This document shows, one piece after another, positions 17,670-26,384 of a DNA stretch of 64,000 nucleotides (the first letter of the stretch is position 1; every line of letters begins with the position of its first letter). The notes under the pieces were generated by a model. It made no database searches. It saw only the letters and a program-made list of their open reading frames with translations, and was not told where the DNA came from. The translations under genes were made by a program, and so were the position numbers. The stretch comes from Holophaga sp. Its GTDB lineage: Bacteria; Acidobacteriota; Holophagae; Holophagales; Holophagaceae. The DNA lies in contig JADKBC010000011.1 in assembly GCA_016715205.1 (NCBI GenBank), forward strand, positions 18,638-82,637, written 5' to 3'.

Positions 17670-18455
17670 TTACTTCCGTTTGGCGGCCTGCCAGACGGCT
17701 TCCATGCCTTCCAGGTTTTGCTGCTCCCATCCACCGTTGGCCAGGGCGAAATCCTCCACGTGGGCAAAGCGGCCGGTGAAGCGCTGCATCTGGCGGCGCA
17801 GGGCCCGGTCGGGGTCGACGCCTTTCTTACGCGCCCACTGTACGAGGCTGAAAAGCACATCGCCGAATTCCTCCTCCACCCGCTGGGGCTCGCTTTCCGC
17901 GGAGAGTTCGGCGATTTCCTCCTTCACCTTGTCCAGCACCCCTTCCATATCGGGCCATTCGAAGCCCACCTTGGCGCAGCGATGGCCGATTTCCATGGCT
18001 TCTTCCAGCGGTGAAAGGGATTTGGCGATGCCCGTCATGACGCGCGGCGCGGTGTCCTGGCCCAGGTCGGCTTTCTCCTCCTGCTTGATGGCCTTCCAAT
18101 TCACCAGCACTTCCTCGGCATCGGCCACCTCCGTGGTGGCAAATACATGGGGATGGCGCCGGATCAATTTCTCGACGATGGTCCGCTCCACCTCGTGAAG
18201 ATCCCAGGCGCCGCGTTCCTGGGCGAGCTGGGCGTGGAAGGCGATCTGAAGCCAAAGGTCGCCCAGTTCCTCACAGAGATGGCGCTCTTTTTCGGGATCA
18301 CCAGGCACGTGCGCGGCCAGGGCGTCGAGGGTTTCGGCGGCTTCTTCGCGTAGATACTTGGCCAGGGTCTGGTGATCCTGCTTCAAGTCCCAGGGGCAGC
18401 CCGTGACGGGCGTGCGGAGCAGGGACATCACGGCGGCGAGGGTCGTTGGTTGCAT
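17670..18455 (-). CDS. mazG: Nucleoside triphosphate pyrophosphohydrolase MazG
   Basis: The 261-residue protein carries two MazG modules. The first has CPWDLKQDHQTLAKYLREE, then EEAAETLDAL and CEELGDLWLQIAFHAQL. The second has EEIAELSAESE and VEEEFGDVLFSLVQWA. These EExxE...ExxD clusters bind Mg2+ and hydrolyse NTPs to NMP and pyrophosphate. The product ends in an Arg/Lys-rich AAKRK. It starts nine bases after the stop of the flavoprotein gene. Confidence 0.95.
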   Translation of the reverse strand: MQPTTLAAVMSLLRTPVTGCPWDLKQDHQTLAKYLREEAAETLDALAAHVPGDPEKERHLCEELGDLWLQIAFHAQLAQERGAWDLHEVERTIVEKLIRRHPHVFATTEVADAEEVLVNWKAIKQEEKADLGQDTAPRVMTGIAKSLSPLEEAMEIGHRCAKVGFEWPDMEGVLDKVKEEIAELSAESEPQRVEEEFGDVLFSLVQWARKKGVDPDRALRRQMQRFTGRFAHVEDFALANGGWEQQNLEGMEAVWQAAKRK

Positions 18456-18464
18456 GCCCCCAGC

Positions 18465-19871
18465 TTACAACCGGGTGGTGCCCAGCAGGTTTTTGGGGTC
18501 CAAGTGCTGCTTCAACACCGCGCACAGCCCCTTGGTGGTTTCCGGCGTATAGAGATTGTAGAAACCCTGGTTATGGGGCCCCACACCATGTTCTGCGCTG
18601 TAGCTGCCGTCGAATTCGTGCATCACTCGGTCATAGATTTCACGCTGCACGACAGGGATCAGTGATTCGGGAGGAAGGGAACTGTCTGCGGGATTCCAAA
18701 CCAGGTTGAGGTGGGTTCCGCCATCGCCCCAGTGGCCGAAATCGCAAACCCGCATGAACGGGTAGGTCGCGGCGACCCAGGCGCGCACTGCCTGGGTGAA
18801 GGCCGCCATGCGGGACCTGGGCACGGCCAGGTCCAAGCCCAGGACGCGGCCCTCACTGCGCAGGCTTTCGGAAACATGATGGCGGATGTCCCAGGCTTCA
18901 TCAGATCTAGACAGGAAGACATCCGTGAGGCCATCACCGGCGGGTGTTTCCACATGCTGGGCCAGGGTGTCCTCCAGCAGTTCGGCCAGGTTCAATCTGC
19001 GTTCGTCCAGGGTGGACGCGAGTTCCACCAGGGCGGTGTAAGCGGGGATATCGCCTTTTCCGAAGGGATTGCGAAGGCGTGGCTGGTGGGTGAACACCGC
19101 GCGCAGGGCCTCGGCGGAGATGACTTCAAAGGCGGACAGCAGTTCCAGGCCGTGGTTCTCTAGGGTCTGTAGCAGTGCCAGGGCCGCTTCGCCATCGGCG
19201 CATCCCACCAGGGCCACGGCCCGCTGGCGGGGCAGGGGCACCACGCTGAGGGTGGCAGCGGTGACCACGCCGAAGACCCCAGTGGTACCGGTGAAAAGCT
19301 GTTTAAGATCCAGGCCCGTATTGTCCTTGCGCAGGCATTTCAAGCCAGAGACCACGGTGCCGTCTGCCAGGACCACCTCCAGCCCCAGTAGGTTATGGCG
19401 CACATCTCCGTAGCGCAGCAGGCGGGTACCACCGGTATTGGTGGCCACCATCGCACCGATCTGGGGATCCGCGCCCAGATCCACGGGGAAAACCAGGCCC
19501 TGTTCCGCCAGGGCTCCATTCAACTGAGAAAGCAGCACCCCGCCCTGAACCCTTACTGTGCGGTCCACCGCATCCACGTCGATCTGGCGGTTCAGGCGCT
19601 CCAGACTGAGCACCACCATGTCACCCGAAGCATCAGGCACGGAAGCGCCCACCAGGCCTGTATTGGCGCCCTGGGGAATCACGCGAAACCCGCGCTCATG
19701 GCACAGGGCAAGCACCGTGGCGACTTCGGCGGTGGTGGAAGGGCGTACCGCCAGTCGCGTTTTGCCCGCACCATAGCGCCAGCCGGATTCATATTTCTCC
19801 AGGTCGGAGGCTTCGGTAAGCACAGCGCCTTCGCCCAGGAGCCTTGTCAGGTCGCTGCCCAGGGTCTGCAT
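18465..19871 (-). CDS. FAD-linked D-2-hydroxyacid dehydrogenase, probably D-2-hydroxyglutarate
   Basis: The 468-residue protein has the PCMH-type FAD domain (VIPQGANTGLVGASVPD, GADPQIGAMVATNTGG) and the C-terminal FAD-oxidase half ending HWGDGGTHLNLVW and YSAEHGVGPHNQGF. This is the GlcD / D-2-hydroxyglutarate dehydrogenase group. The ATG lies one base after the hglS stop, so the two are translationally coupled. HglS makes D-2-hydroxyglutarate, which favours D-2-hydroxyglutarate over glycolate or D-lactate as substrate. Family membership is clear, but the substrate is inferred from the neighbour. Confidence 0.85.
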   Translation of the reverse strand: MQTLGSDLTRLLGEGAVLTEASDLEKYESGWRYGAGKTRLAVRPSTTAEVATVLALCHERGFRVIPQGANTGLVGASVPDASGDMVVLSLERLNRQIDVDAVDRTVRVQGGVLLSQLNGALAEQGLVFPVDLGADPQIGAMVATNTGGTRLLRYGDVRHNLLGLEVVLADGTVVSGLKCLRKDNTGLDLKQLFTGTTGVFGVVTAATLSVVPLPRQRAVALVGCADGEAALALLQTLENHGLELLSAFEVISAEALRAVFTHQPRLRNPFGKGDIPAYTALVELASTLDERRLNLAELLEDTLAQHVETPAGDGLTDVFLSRSDEAWDIRHHVSESLRSEGRVLGLDLAVPRSRMAAFTQAVRAWVAATYPFMRVCDFGHWGDGGTHLNLVWNPADSSLPPESLIPVVQREIYDRVMHEFDGSYSAEHGVGPHNQGFYNLYTPETTKGLCAVLKQHLDPKNLLGTTRL

Positions 19872-19872
19872 A

Positions 19873-20889
19873 TCAACGGCTTCCCGCGGCGGTCATCTTG
19901 AAAATGGCCTGGGCATTGGAGGCATCGAAACGCAGATCGAGCTTGCCGGTGGGTTCGTGCTTGCGGGTGATGAATTCAAAGAAGGAACCGGGGACCCGGC
20001 GCAGCACCAGACTGCCCTCTGCGGAACGGAACGGGCGTTCCACCTCGGCGGCCCGGAAGGCGGTCTGGAGCACGCGCCCGGAGCCGGACACTTCCACCTC
20101 GTCCTTCATGGGGCGCTGGCACTTTTTCTGAGCGTGGGCGGTGGCGACCACATCGTCCACGCGATCGGTGGCGTGGTTGAAGGCGCTGCCCTCGGTGGCG
20201 ATCCAGGCCATTTCCGCGCTTTCCGCAAGCAGTGTTTCGTAGTCCGCGAGGCTGGGAGGTTCATGCTGGCGGTCAAAACAGGCCACCAGATTCGGCAACA
20301 GCCGCAGGGCCTCGGCAAAGGGCAGGGCACCCTGGGTACGGAGTTGTTCCAAGAGCGGGGAGGTCCATTCCGGCAAAGGGTCTCGGCTGGTGCCCAACAC
20401 CCGGGACACGGCCGCCTGGAAGGGTGCGCTGAAGGAGGTTGCATGCAATTCGCTTAGGAAAAACTGTGGAATGGCTTCGGGGAAATCCAAATGCGCGTAG
20501 GCTCGGCCCGTCATGGCCAATTGGTCCAGGGGATAGATGCCATTCACTGCATACCCCAAGGGCTCCAGGAACCGGGTGATGGCCAGTTGGCCCTGGGGCA
20601 GAGCCCCACTGGGCACTGCCACGGTGCGCAGGGCCCCATGATCGAAGACCAAGCGGCGCCCTGCTTGCACCTGATCCCGCACATAGGCCTCGGCCCAGGG
20701 CACCCGCCGCTGCACATCCTCGAGCAGCATCACGTTCATGGCCATGGCCAGCACGGCGCGGGAGACATGGTCGCCCGAGGCCTTCCGCAGGTCGGGGTGA
20801 ATGTCGATGCTATCCAGTAGATTCGACGCACGGTGGCTACCGAGCAGGGCTTCCAGCAGGGCGCTGAGATGGGTGGCTGGGTCAGGCAT
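19873..20889 (-). CDS. hglS: 2-oxoadipate dioxygenase/decarboxylase (DUF1338, HglS)
   Basis: ATG 20889 has AGGAG five bases upstream. The 338-residue product carries the DUF1338 pattern: FFLSELHATSFS, then ATEGSAFNHATDRVDDV and VSGSGRVLQTAFRAAEVER, ending with VPGSFFEFITR. Members bind Fe(II) through two His and a Glu. They convert 2-oxoadipate and O2 to D-2-hydroxyglutarate in lysine catabolism. The next gene is a D-2-hydroxyglutarate dehydrogenase-like flavoprotein, and an L-lysine aminotransferase lies about 7 kb away. Family assignment is strong, and the exact substrate follows from characterised members. Confidence 0.85.
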   Translation of the reverse strand: MPDPATHLSALLEALLGSHRASNLLDSIDIHPDLRKASGDHVSRAVLAMAMNVMLLEDVQRRVPWAEAYVRDQVQAGRRLVFDHGALRTVAVPSGALPQGQLAITRFLEPLGYAVNGIYPLDQLAMTGRAYAHLDFPEAIPQFFLSELHATSFSAPFQAAVSRVLGTSRDPLPEWTSPLLEQLRTQGALPFAEALRLLPNLVACFDRQHEPPSLADYETLLAESAEMAWIATEGSAFNHATDRVDDVVATAHAQKKCQRPMKDEVEVSGSGRVLQTAFRAAEVERPFRSAEGSLVLRRVPGSFFEFITRKHEPTGKLDLRFDASNAQAIFKMTAAGSR

Positions 20890-20954
20890 CAACACTCCTG
20901 GCAAGTGACCCATTGGGGTCACAGCCCCTTGGATGCCGGTGAAGGTGGGTTGAT

Positions 20955-22421
20955 TCAGAGCCCAAAAGCGCTGGGTGGGAAGTTCTCGGCCTGGGCGGCC
21001 TGACGGTCCCGCAGCGTGTGCAGCATGGCCTGGAAGCGCAGGAATCCGCGAATGGGCGCCAGGAAAGGGTTGCGCTCATACCAGTGCACACAGCCAAACC
21101 CGTGGGCGGCCGCGCGGGTGGCCAGATCCAGGGCCCGGTGGGTTTTTCCATGCAGGGCCATCAATTCGGCCAGTTTGAAGATGAATTCACCATCTGGTGT
21201 GCGGAGGGTGAAGTGCTGAAGGACCAATTTCTCAAGGGCCTCAAGCGAGTCCTCCATCCGCCCCTCCAGCCAGGTCCAGAGCACATACCCCATGGAGCCA
21301 AACCGCGTATCGCTCCATTGGCCTCCGGCCTCCCGGAGGCGCCGCAGAGCCTCCTCCCGATCCCCCCGCAGCAGTGCGGAATAACCCAGGTAGAACCTCA
21401 AGGAAGGGCTCCAGCCGTCATTCTGAACCTGGTTTGTGATGCCTTCCTCGAACTGTCGGAAGTCACCCAGGTATAGGAGCGCATTTTCAATGCCTTCAAG
21501 ACGCCCCATCCATGCTTCGCGTTTCAATACGGCGGCCTTCGCCACCTCCAGGAGTCCGGCATTCCGGGCCGAATAGGCCAAACGGCGCAGCAGGAATTCG
21601 GAATGGGGATGGACGCGGAGGGCTTGTGCCAACACGGCCATGGCGGCACCGTTTTCGCCAAAATCCGAAAGCATCTGAGCCATCTCCCCGGCGGCGCTGG
21701 GCAGACCGGGAACGATGTCCATGGCCCGCTTGAAACAGGTCTCGGCCAGGGCCCGATCCTCGGGAATCCAGTCGGATTTCGATAAAATTTCCTGGTAGGC
21801 GGCCGTACCGAACAGGCACCACGCCAGGGCGCAATTCGGGGCCTTGGCCACCAGGTTTTCCAATTGTCCGCGAAGTCCCGGCACTTCGGAGAGAGGCCTG
21901 CGCGCGGGTGCCAGATTAATGAGTTCCCAGGCCAATTCGGAGGTCTGAGGGAGCAGGTTGCCCTGGGGATCTGGTTCGAAAAATTCGGGCAGGGCGGCCA
22001 ACAAGGTGGCTACCGCCTGGGCGGGTTCTTCAGGCCTGCCAATCACTTCATTCCATGGCAACCCGGGCCGACGCCACCGGAAGCCTGGGGCTAGCAGGTT
22101 GCCTTGGCGGTTTGGGCGCAGCTGCAACTGGAAGGCCCGACGCCGAAGGGGGAGCTGATTTTCCTCGCGGGAAGAGGCCACCACGAAGGCGGGGGCCAAC
22201 GCCGTAAGGTGGGCCCGGACGACCCACTGGAGCCCAAGGAGATTCAACCCAGGGTCGGAGGGCTCGGAGGGAAGCAGTTGCAGGGTGAATCCCGAGCGCC
22301 AGCGCAGGGGGCGGCGTCGCCAGAGCAGGCCCCCGCCCACCAGCCCGGCCGTGGCGGCAAGGCCGCCCAGAAGGGCCCGGCGGGAGATAAGGCGAGGTTG
22401 GGCTTGAAAAGGCTGAGGCAT
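20955..22421 (-). CDS. Exported or anchored TPR-like protein, function unknown
   Basis: The 488-residue protein starts with a twin-arginine-like stretch (ISRRALLGGLAATAGLVGGG) followed by an Arg-rich patch. It is therefore likely anchored or exported. From about residue 200 it contains helical TPR-like repeats (for example CFKRAMDIVPGLPSAAGEMA, AVLAQALRVHPHSEFLLRRLA, ALLRGDREEALRRLREAGG). The N-terminal 190 residues resemble the TolB-like/ligand region that follows transmembrane helices in some bacterial kinases, but no kinase domain is present. It lies between the aconitase-family gene and hglS. No precise role can be given. Confidence 0.75.
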   Translation of the reverse strand: MPQPFQAQPRLISRRALLGGLAATAGLVGGGLLWRRRPLRWRSGFTLQLLPSEPSDPGLNLLGLQWVVRAHLTALAPAFVVASSREENQLPLRRRAFQLQLRPNRQGNLLAPGFRWRRPGLPWNEVIGRPEEPAQAVATLLAALPEFFEPDPQGNLLPQTSELAWELINLAPARRPLSEVPGLRGQLENLVAKAPNCALAWCLFGTAAYQEILSKSDWIPEDRALAETCFKRAMDIVPGLPSAAGEMAQMLSDFGENGAAMAVLAQALRVHPHSEFLLRRLAYSARNAGLLEVAKAAVLKREAWMGRLEGIENALLYLGDFRQFEEGITNQVQNDGWSPSLRFYLGYSALLRGDREEALRRLREAGGQWSDTRFGSMGYVLWTWLEGRMEDSLEALEKLVLQHFTLRTPDGEFIFKLAELMALHGKTHRALDLATRAAAHGFGCVHWYERNPFLAPIRGFLRFQAMLHTLRDRQAAQAENFPPSAFGL

Positions 22422-22436
22422 CCAGGTTCATCCGGC

Positions 22437-24398
22437 CTATTTGTTTTTGATCAATTCCTCGAAGCCGCACAGCCTGCCCGCAAAGGCACTGGCGGCCACG
22501 GTGGCGGGGCTGGCGAGCCAGACTTGGCCGGGTCCGCTGCGCCCGGGGAAGTTGCGGTTCACGGCGGAAACGGTCACCTGGTCGGGGCGAGTGCTGACGC
22601 CGGGCCCGGCATTGACACAGGCCCCGCAGCCGGGCCCCAGAATGCGGGCGCCAGCCTCCTCGAAGGCGCTGATCCAGCCCATCTGGATGGCGTAGCGCCG
22701 CACATCCTCGCTGCCGAACTGAATGAAAAACTGCACATGCAAGGGCATGGTGAGGTTGTGATCCAGTGCCCACCGCACCACTTCGTGAACCCGCATGAGG
22801 TCCTCGCGCTTGCCGCCCGTGCAACTGCCCGCGTAAGCGAGGTCGACGCGAGGAGGTTCGGGCAGATCCCGCAATTCAACGCCGTTGCCCGGGTCGCCAG
22901 GCTTGGCGACCATGGCCGTGATTTCGGCGCAGTCGATGTCCAGCGTGTGGGCGAACTCGGCCTCGGGATCGCTGAACATCCAATCTTCGATGGGCACATC
23001 CGAGTGACGGCGTTCCCAAAGGAAGCGCACTGTCTGGGAATCAGGGGCCACGATGCCGGTGAAGGCACCCAGTTCGGCGGCCATGTTGGTGAGGGTGGCC
23101 CGTTCATCCGTGTTCAAAAACGCCAGCGCCTCGCCCTGGTATTCAATGGCGTGGCCGGTGGCGCCGCCTTCGCGAAGGAAGGGTAGGCGCAGGAGGTGAA
23201 GCACCAGATCCTTGGCGGAAATGCCCGGTTGCAGGCGGCGATTCAGCCGCACCCGCAGAGTGGGCGGTACCGTGACGCGCACATCCCCGGTCACAAAGGC
23301 GTTGGCAATATCCGTGGTGCCCACGCCAAAAGCCAGGGCGCCCAGGGCACCACTATGGGGCGTGTGGGAATCCGTGCCCACGATCACTTGGCCGGGCATG
23401 GCGAAGCGCTCGGTCATGAGGGCGTGGCAGATGCCCTCGGCACTGCCATCGGGCTGTTCGCCGATGAGGCGGATGTTGTGGCGCTGGCAGAAGGCTTCCT
23501 GGGAATGCTTCAGTCGGTGGGCCACTTCCAGTAGGCCCTGGGACTGGCGTTCCTCGTTCATGATCCGATCCAGGAAATTCAGATGATCCCGGAAGGCCAG
23601 GATCCGTTCCGGGTCCTTGAGCTTCACCTTGTCCCCCACGGACTGCGCGAGGAAACTGGCGGCCATGGGCGTTACGTATTCGTGGGAAAAGCGCCAATGG
23701 GTGTTCACAAACAGGCCATCCCCGGGGCGGACGGAGGCTACCCCAAGGGCGCCGGAAACGGGGTCGACGACCGTGTTGCGGGCGAGGATCTTTTCGACCA
23801 GGGTCATGGGCCGTTTGCCGTGGGTGGGCAATGGGATCTGCAGGGCACCCGCCAGCCGGGCGCGGTTGAAGGCGAACAATCCGCCCTGCTCCACGATGAG
23901 GCGGGTGATGGGATCCATACCGCCCGTGAATTCCGCCAGGGGAATGGCTTCGCCGCGACGCAGGCGCGGGATCAGGTCGAAATCCGTGCTGGTGAGCAGT
24001 CCCAGATTCTGGCAATTCTTCTGGTAATGGACTTCAAAGCTTTCGGCGATGACCAGGCGGATGCCTGCGCACCATTCGGCGTAGGCGCTGGCTTCCCGGC
24101 TGGAGCCCTTGCCGTGGCGAGCGCCCGACACGCTGACGGCGAAGCCACCGCGCTTGACCGAACCTTCGCCCAGGGGATATTGCTCGCCGCACCGGAGCGC
24201 GACGTACGGGAAATCGCCCAGGCGGGCATCAAAGAAATAGCACACCCAACCTGGGGTGATTTCATCCGTGATGACCTGGTTCCGCAGGGGCTGGGCTTGC
24301 GCCAGGGTCAGATCCTCTCCGGCCAGCTGACGCTGGATGGCTGCGGGATCCTCACTGAGGAAGAGGATGCGCCCTCGGATGGTCACCGAATCCGTCAT
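22437..24398 (-). CDS. Aconitase-superfamily hydratase, swivel domain first
   Basis: The 653-residue protein begins with the small swivel domain (about residues 1-190: VITDEITPGWVCY, GARHGKGSSREASAYAE). The large LeuC-like domain follows (GTDSHTPHSGALGALAFG, AGSCTGGKREDLMRVHEV, ILGPGCGACVNAGPGVST), whose cysteines should bind the 4Fe-4S cluster. Standard aconitase A and fused isopropylmalate dehydratases have the large domain first. The order here is like AcnB without its HEAT-like domain. Substrate could be citrate, isopropylmalate or homocitrate, and nearby 2-oxoadipate chemistry keeps homoaconitase in play. It lies directly after a terminator and heads a minus-strand gene block. Confidence 0.8.
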   Translation of the reverse strand: MTDSVTIRGRILFLSEDPAAIQRQLAGEDLTLAQAQPLRNQVITDEITPGWVCYFFDARLGDFPYVALRCGEQYPLGEGSVKRGGFAVSVSGARHGKGSSREASAYAEWCAGIRLVIAESFEVHYQKNCQNLGLLTSTDFDLIPRLRRGEAIPLAEFTGGMDPITRLIVEQGGLFAFNRARLAGALQIPLPTHGKRPMTLVEKILARNTVVDPVSGALGVASVRPGDGLFVNTHWRFSHEYVTPMAASFLAQSVGDKVKLKDPERILAFRDHLNFLDRIMNEERQSQGLLEVAHRLKHSQEAFCQRHNIRLIGEQPDGSAEGICHALMTERFAMPGQVIVGTDSHTPHSGALGALAFGVGTTDIANAFVTGDVRVTVPPTLRVRLNRRLQPGISAKDLVLHLLRLPFLREGGATGHAIEYQGEALAFLNTDERATLTNMAAELGAFTGIVAPDSQTVRFLWERRHSDVPIEDWMFSDPEAEFAHTLDIDCAEITAMVAKPGDPGNGVELRDLPEPPRVDLAYAGSCTGGKREDLMRVHEVVRWALDHNLTMPLHVQFFIQFGSEDVRRYAIQMGWISAFEEAGARILGPGCGACVNAGPGVSTRPDQVTVSAVNRNFPGRSGPGQVWLASPATVAASAFAGRLCGFEELIKNK

Positions 24399-24412
24399 GG
24401 AGCCAGGATCGC

Positions 24413-24441
24413 ATAAATAGAGGCCTCCCGAAGGAGGCCTC
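24413..24441 (-). terminator. Rho-independent terminator downstream of the DUF1292 gene
   Basis: A perfect 9-bp stem (GAGGCCTCC / GGAGGCCTC) with a stable TTCG loop on the minus strand is followed by TATTTAT. It lies between the DUF1292 stop and the start of the aconitase-family gene. It should end the DUF1292 transcript and separate it from the next gene. Confidence 0.85.
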
Positions 24442-24461
24442 GTTTAGAAAAGCGAAAGGGA

Positions 24462-24803
24462 CTAGTTGCCTTCTTCCTCGAGCTGGTCGGAGAGTTCGTC
24501 GAGGTGGGCCAGGAGGCGCTTGGCCATCTCTTCGTCTTCCAGGATGGTGAAATCGTCATCCTTGACTTCGAAGATCTCGATGCTGAGGTTGGGCTCTTCC
24601 TTGGACTCGTCGCCCTCGGTGAAGGCCTGGACCTCGGCAAGGGGAGCCATGATGCAGAAGTGGCGGCCCTCGAAATCCAGCTCGTCGAGGATGGCGTATT
24701 CTTCCTTCTCGCCGTTCTCGTCTTCGAGCTCTACAACCTCGATTTCGTGGTCGTCATGATCGTGGTCGCAATCGGGTCCGTGGACGTGTTCATCGTGGGC
24801 CAT
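24462..24803 (-). CDS. DUF1292 acidic protein with His-rich N-terminus
   Basis: The 113-residue protein opens with a His/Asp/Cys-rich leader (MAHDEHVHGPDCDHDHDDHE). The DUF1292 core follows: VVELEDENGEKEEYAILDEL, FCIMAPL, and a C-terminal DFTILEDEEMAKRLLAHL. DUF1292 proteins are small, acidic and of unknown function, frequent in Firmicutes and some other phyla. The N-terminus looks capable of metal binding, which is not a usual part of the domain. It is encoded just after flgA and ends at a strong terminator. Confidence 0.75.
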   Translation of the reverse strand: MAHDEHVHGPDCDHDHDDHEIEVVELEDENGEKEEYAILDELDFEGRHFCIMAPLAEVQAFTEGDESKEEPNLSIEIFEVKDDDFTILEDEEMAKRLLAHLDELSDQLEEEGN

Positions 24804-24869
24804 GCTGGGCTCCTTACAAGGGCTCCAGACTAAGGTATGTCGCTTCCCACACCAAGTTAAATCAGGGTT

Positions 24870-25562
24870 TCAGTTTCCCCACGCCACCATGGCTTCACCC
24901 GAGCCGGTCACGATGCCCTGCACCCACTTCCGGGTGGGCAATTCCACCCGAACCTTGTCGCCCAGGGCCCCGTTGCTGCGGGCGGTGGCATCGGCGGAAA
25001 TGATCAGGGCTCCGGAATGCACACTGATGCGCACCCGTTCGCCGGTATTCACCAGGGGGATGGGTTCCAAATCCGCATGGGTCAGCACATGAGCCGCGGG
25101 CATACCGGCGCGCAGGCGGTAGCCCGCCGGGAAGGTGGTCAGGGCGCCTGGCGGCGGATTGCCTTCGAAGGGAAATTCCTCCAATTGCTCATCCGTGGGC
25201 ACGGCTTTTTTCGGCAAGGAATCCTTGGTGCGGAGTAGGGTGCCGGTCCAGCGCCCCTCCAATTCCACCCGGGCATTTCCTGCCAGGCGCCCATCCACCA
25301 TGACCCGGAACACCGCGAAAAAGGGCCCCGTGGGTTCCCGTTTGCTGAGGTGGGAGGGCTCGAAGCGCACTTCAGCGCCTGTGATGCGGGGTAGTACGGG
25401 TGGCCGGGTGGCGCGCACCACATATTGGCCACCGGCATTCTGGACTTGGCTTTGGGCGTAGGCCACGGCCTCGGATTGGAGCTGCCCCACCAGATTGTCT
25501 CCCTCCCCGGCGCAGGCCAGGCATCCCAGGAGCAGTGCCACAAGGATCCGCATTGGGTTCAC
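24870..25562 (-). CDS. flgA: Flagellar P-ring assembly chaperone FlgA
   Basis: The 230-residue protein has a signal peptide (MRILVALLLGCLACAGEG). The mature part matches FlgA, with an SAF-type C-terminal domain: YRLRAGMPAAHVLTHADLEP, VNTGERVRISVHSG and WVQGIVTGSGEA. FlgA assists assembly of the flagellar P-ring in the periplasm. A GTG at 25562 overlaps the flgG stop in a GTGA arrangement, while ATG 25553 is an alternative start. It is the last flagellar gene here. flgH and flgI, usually next, are absent. Confidence 0.82.
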   Translation of the reverse strand: MNPMRILVALLLGCLACAGEGDNLVGQLQSEAVAYAQSQVQNAGGQYVVRATRPPVLPRITGAEVRFEPSHLSKREPTGPFFAVFRVMVDGRLAGNARVELEGRWTGTLLRTKDSLPKKAVPTDEQLEEFPFEGNPPPGALTTFPAGYRLRAGMPAAHVLTHADLEPIPLVNTGERVRISVHSGALIISADATARSNGALGDKVRVELPTRKWVQGIVTGSGEAMVAWGN

Positions 25563-26347
25563 CGCTTGAGGTTGGCCACCAGGGAGAGCATGTCGTCCAC
25601 GGTGCGAATGGTCTTGGAATTTGCCTCATAGGCGCGCTGGCCGATGATCATGTTCACCATTTCGTCGGCCACGTCCACGTTGGACATTTCCAGAAATCCC
25701 TGCTGTAGCGTGCCCAGGCCATCCAGGCCGGGGGTGCCTTCGATGGGTTCGCCGCTGGCCAGGGTTGTGGTAACGAGGTTGCGACCGATCTGATTCAGGC
25801 CCGTGGGGTTGATGAATTTCACCAGGGTGATCTGGCCCACCTGCTGGGGCTGGGACTGGGCGGGCTGAGTCACGCTCACGGTGCCATCCTGGGCGATGGT
25901 TACGCTGGTGGCGTCCTGGGGGATGGTGATCTGGGGATCCATGGCGTAGCCGCTGGCCGTAACCAGGGCGCCATTCTGATCCACGGCAAAGGAGCCATCC
26001 CGGGTGTAGGCCTGGGTGCCATCGGGCATGGTGACTCTGAAAAAGCCATCGCCTTCGATGCCCATGTCAAAGCGTCCGCCCGTGGTGCGGAAGTTCCCCG
26101 TGGAATACTGATGCACCACGCTCTGCAACTTGGCGCCGTGGCCCAGCTGGATGCCCGCGGGCAGGGTGGTGTTGGTGGAACTGCTGGTGCCCGCCAAGTT
26201 CACCGTTTGATACAGCAGATCCTGGAATTCGGCCCGGGCCTTCTTGAAGCCAGTGGTGTTCACATTGGCCAGGTTGTTGGAAATGGTGTCCATGTTGAGC
26301 TGCTGCACGGACATGCCGGCGGCGGCGGACCACATTGCACGCATCAT
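25559..26347 (-). CDS. flgG: Flagellar distal rod protein FlgG
   Basis: The 262-residue protein has the conserved rod/hook N-terminus (MMRAMWSAAAGMSVQQLNMD, NNLANVNTTGFKKARAEFQD), the middle domain with GDGFFRV, and the C-terminal VDVADEMVNMIIGQRAYEAN. These are hallmarks of FlgG, which forms the distal rod of the flagellum. It is preceded by flgF (37 bases away) and overlaps flgA. Its length matches the family average of about 260. Confidence 0.97.
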   Translation of the reverse strand: MMRAMWSAAAGMSVQQLNMDTISNNLANVNTTGFKKARAEFQDLLYQTVNLAGTSSSTNTTLPAGIQLGHGAKLQSVVHQYSTGNFRTTGGRFDMGIEGDGFFRVTMPDGTQAYTRDGSFAVDQNGALVTASGYAMDPQITIPQDATSVTIAQDGTVSVTQPAQSQPQQVGQITLVKFINPTGLNQIGRNLVTTTLASGEPIEGTPGLDGLGTLQQGFLEMSNVDVADEMVNMIIGQRAYEANSKTIRTVDDMLSLVANLKR

Positions 26348-26384
26348 GGGAAAACCTCCTTAGTTCAATAAAGCCATTCGGGTC

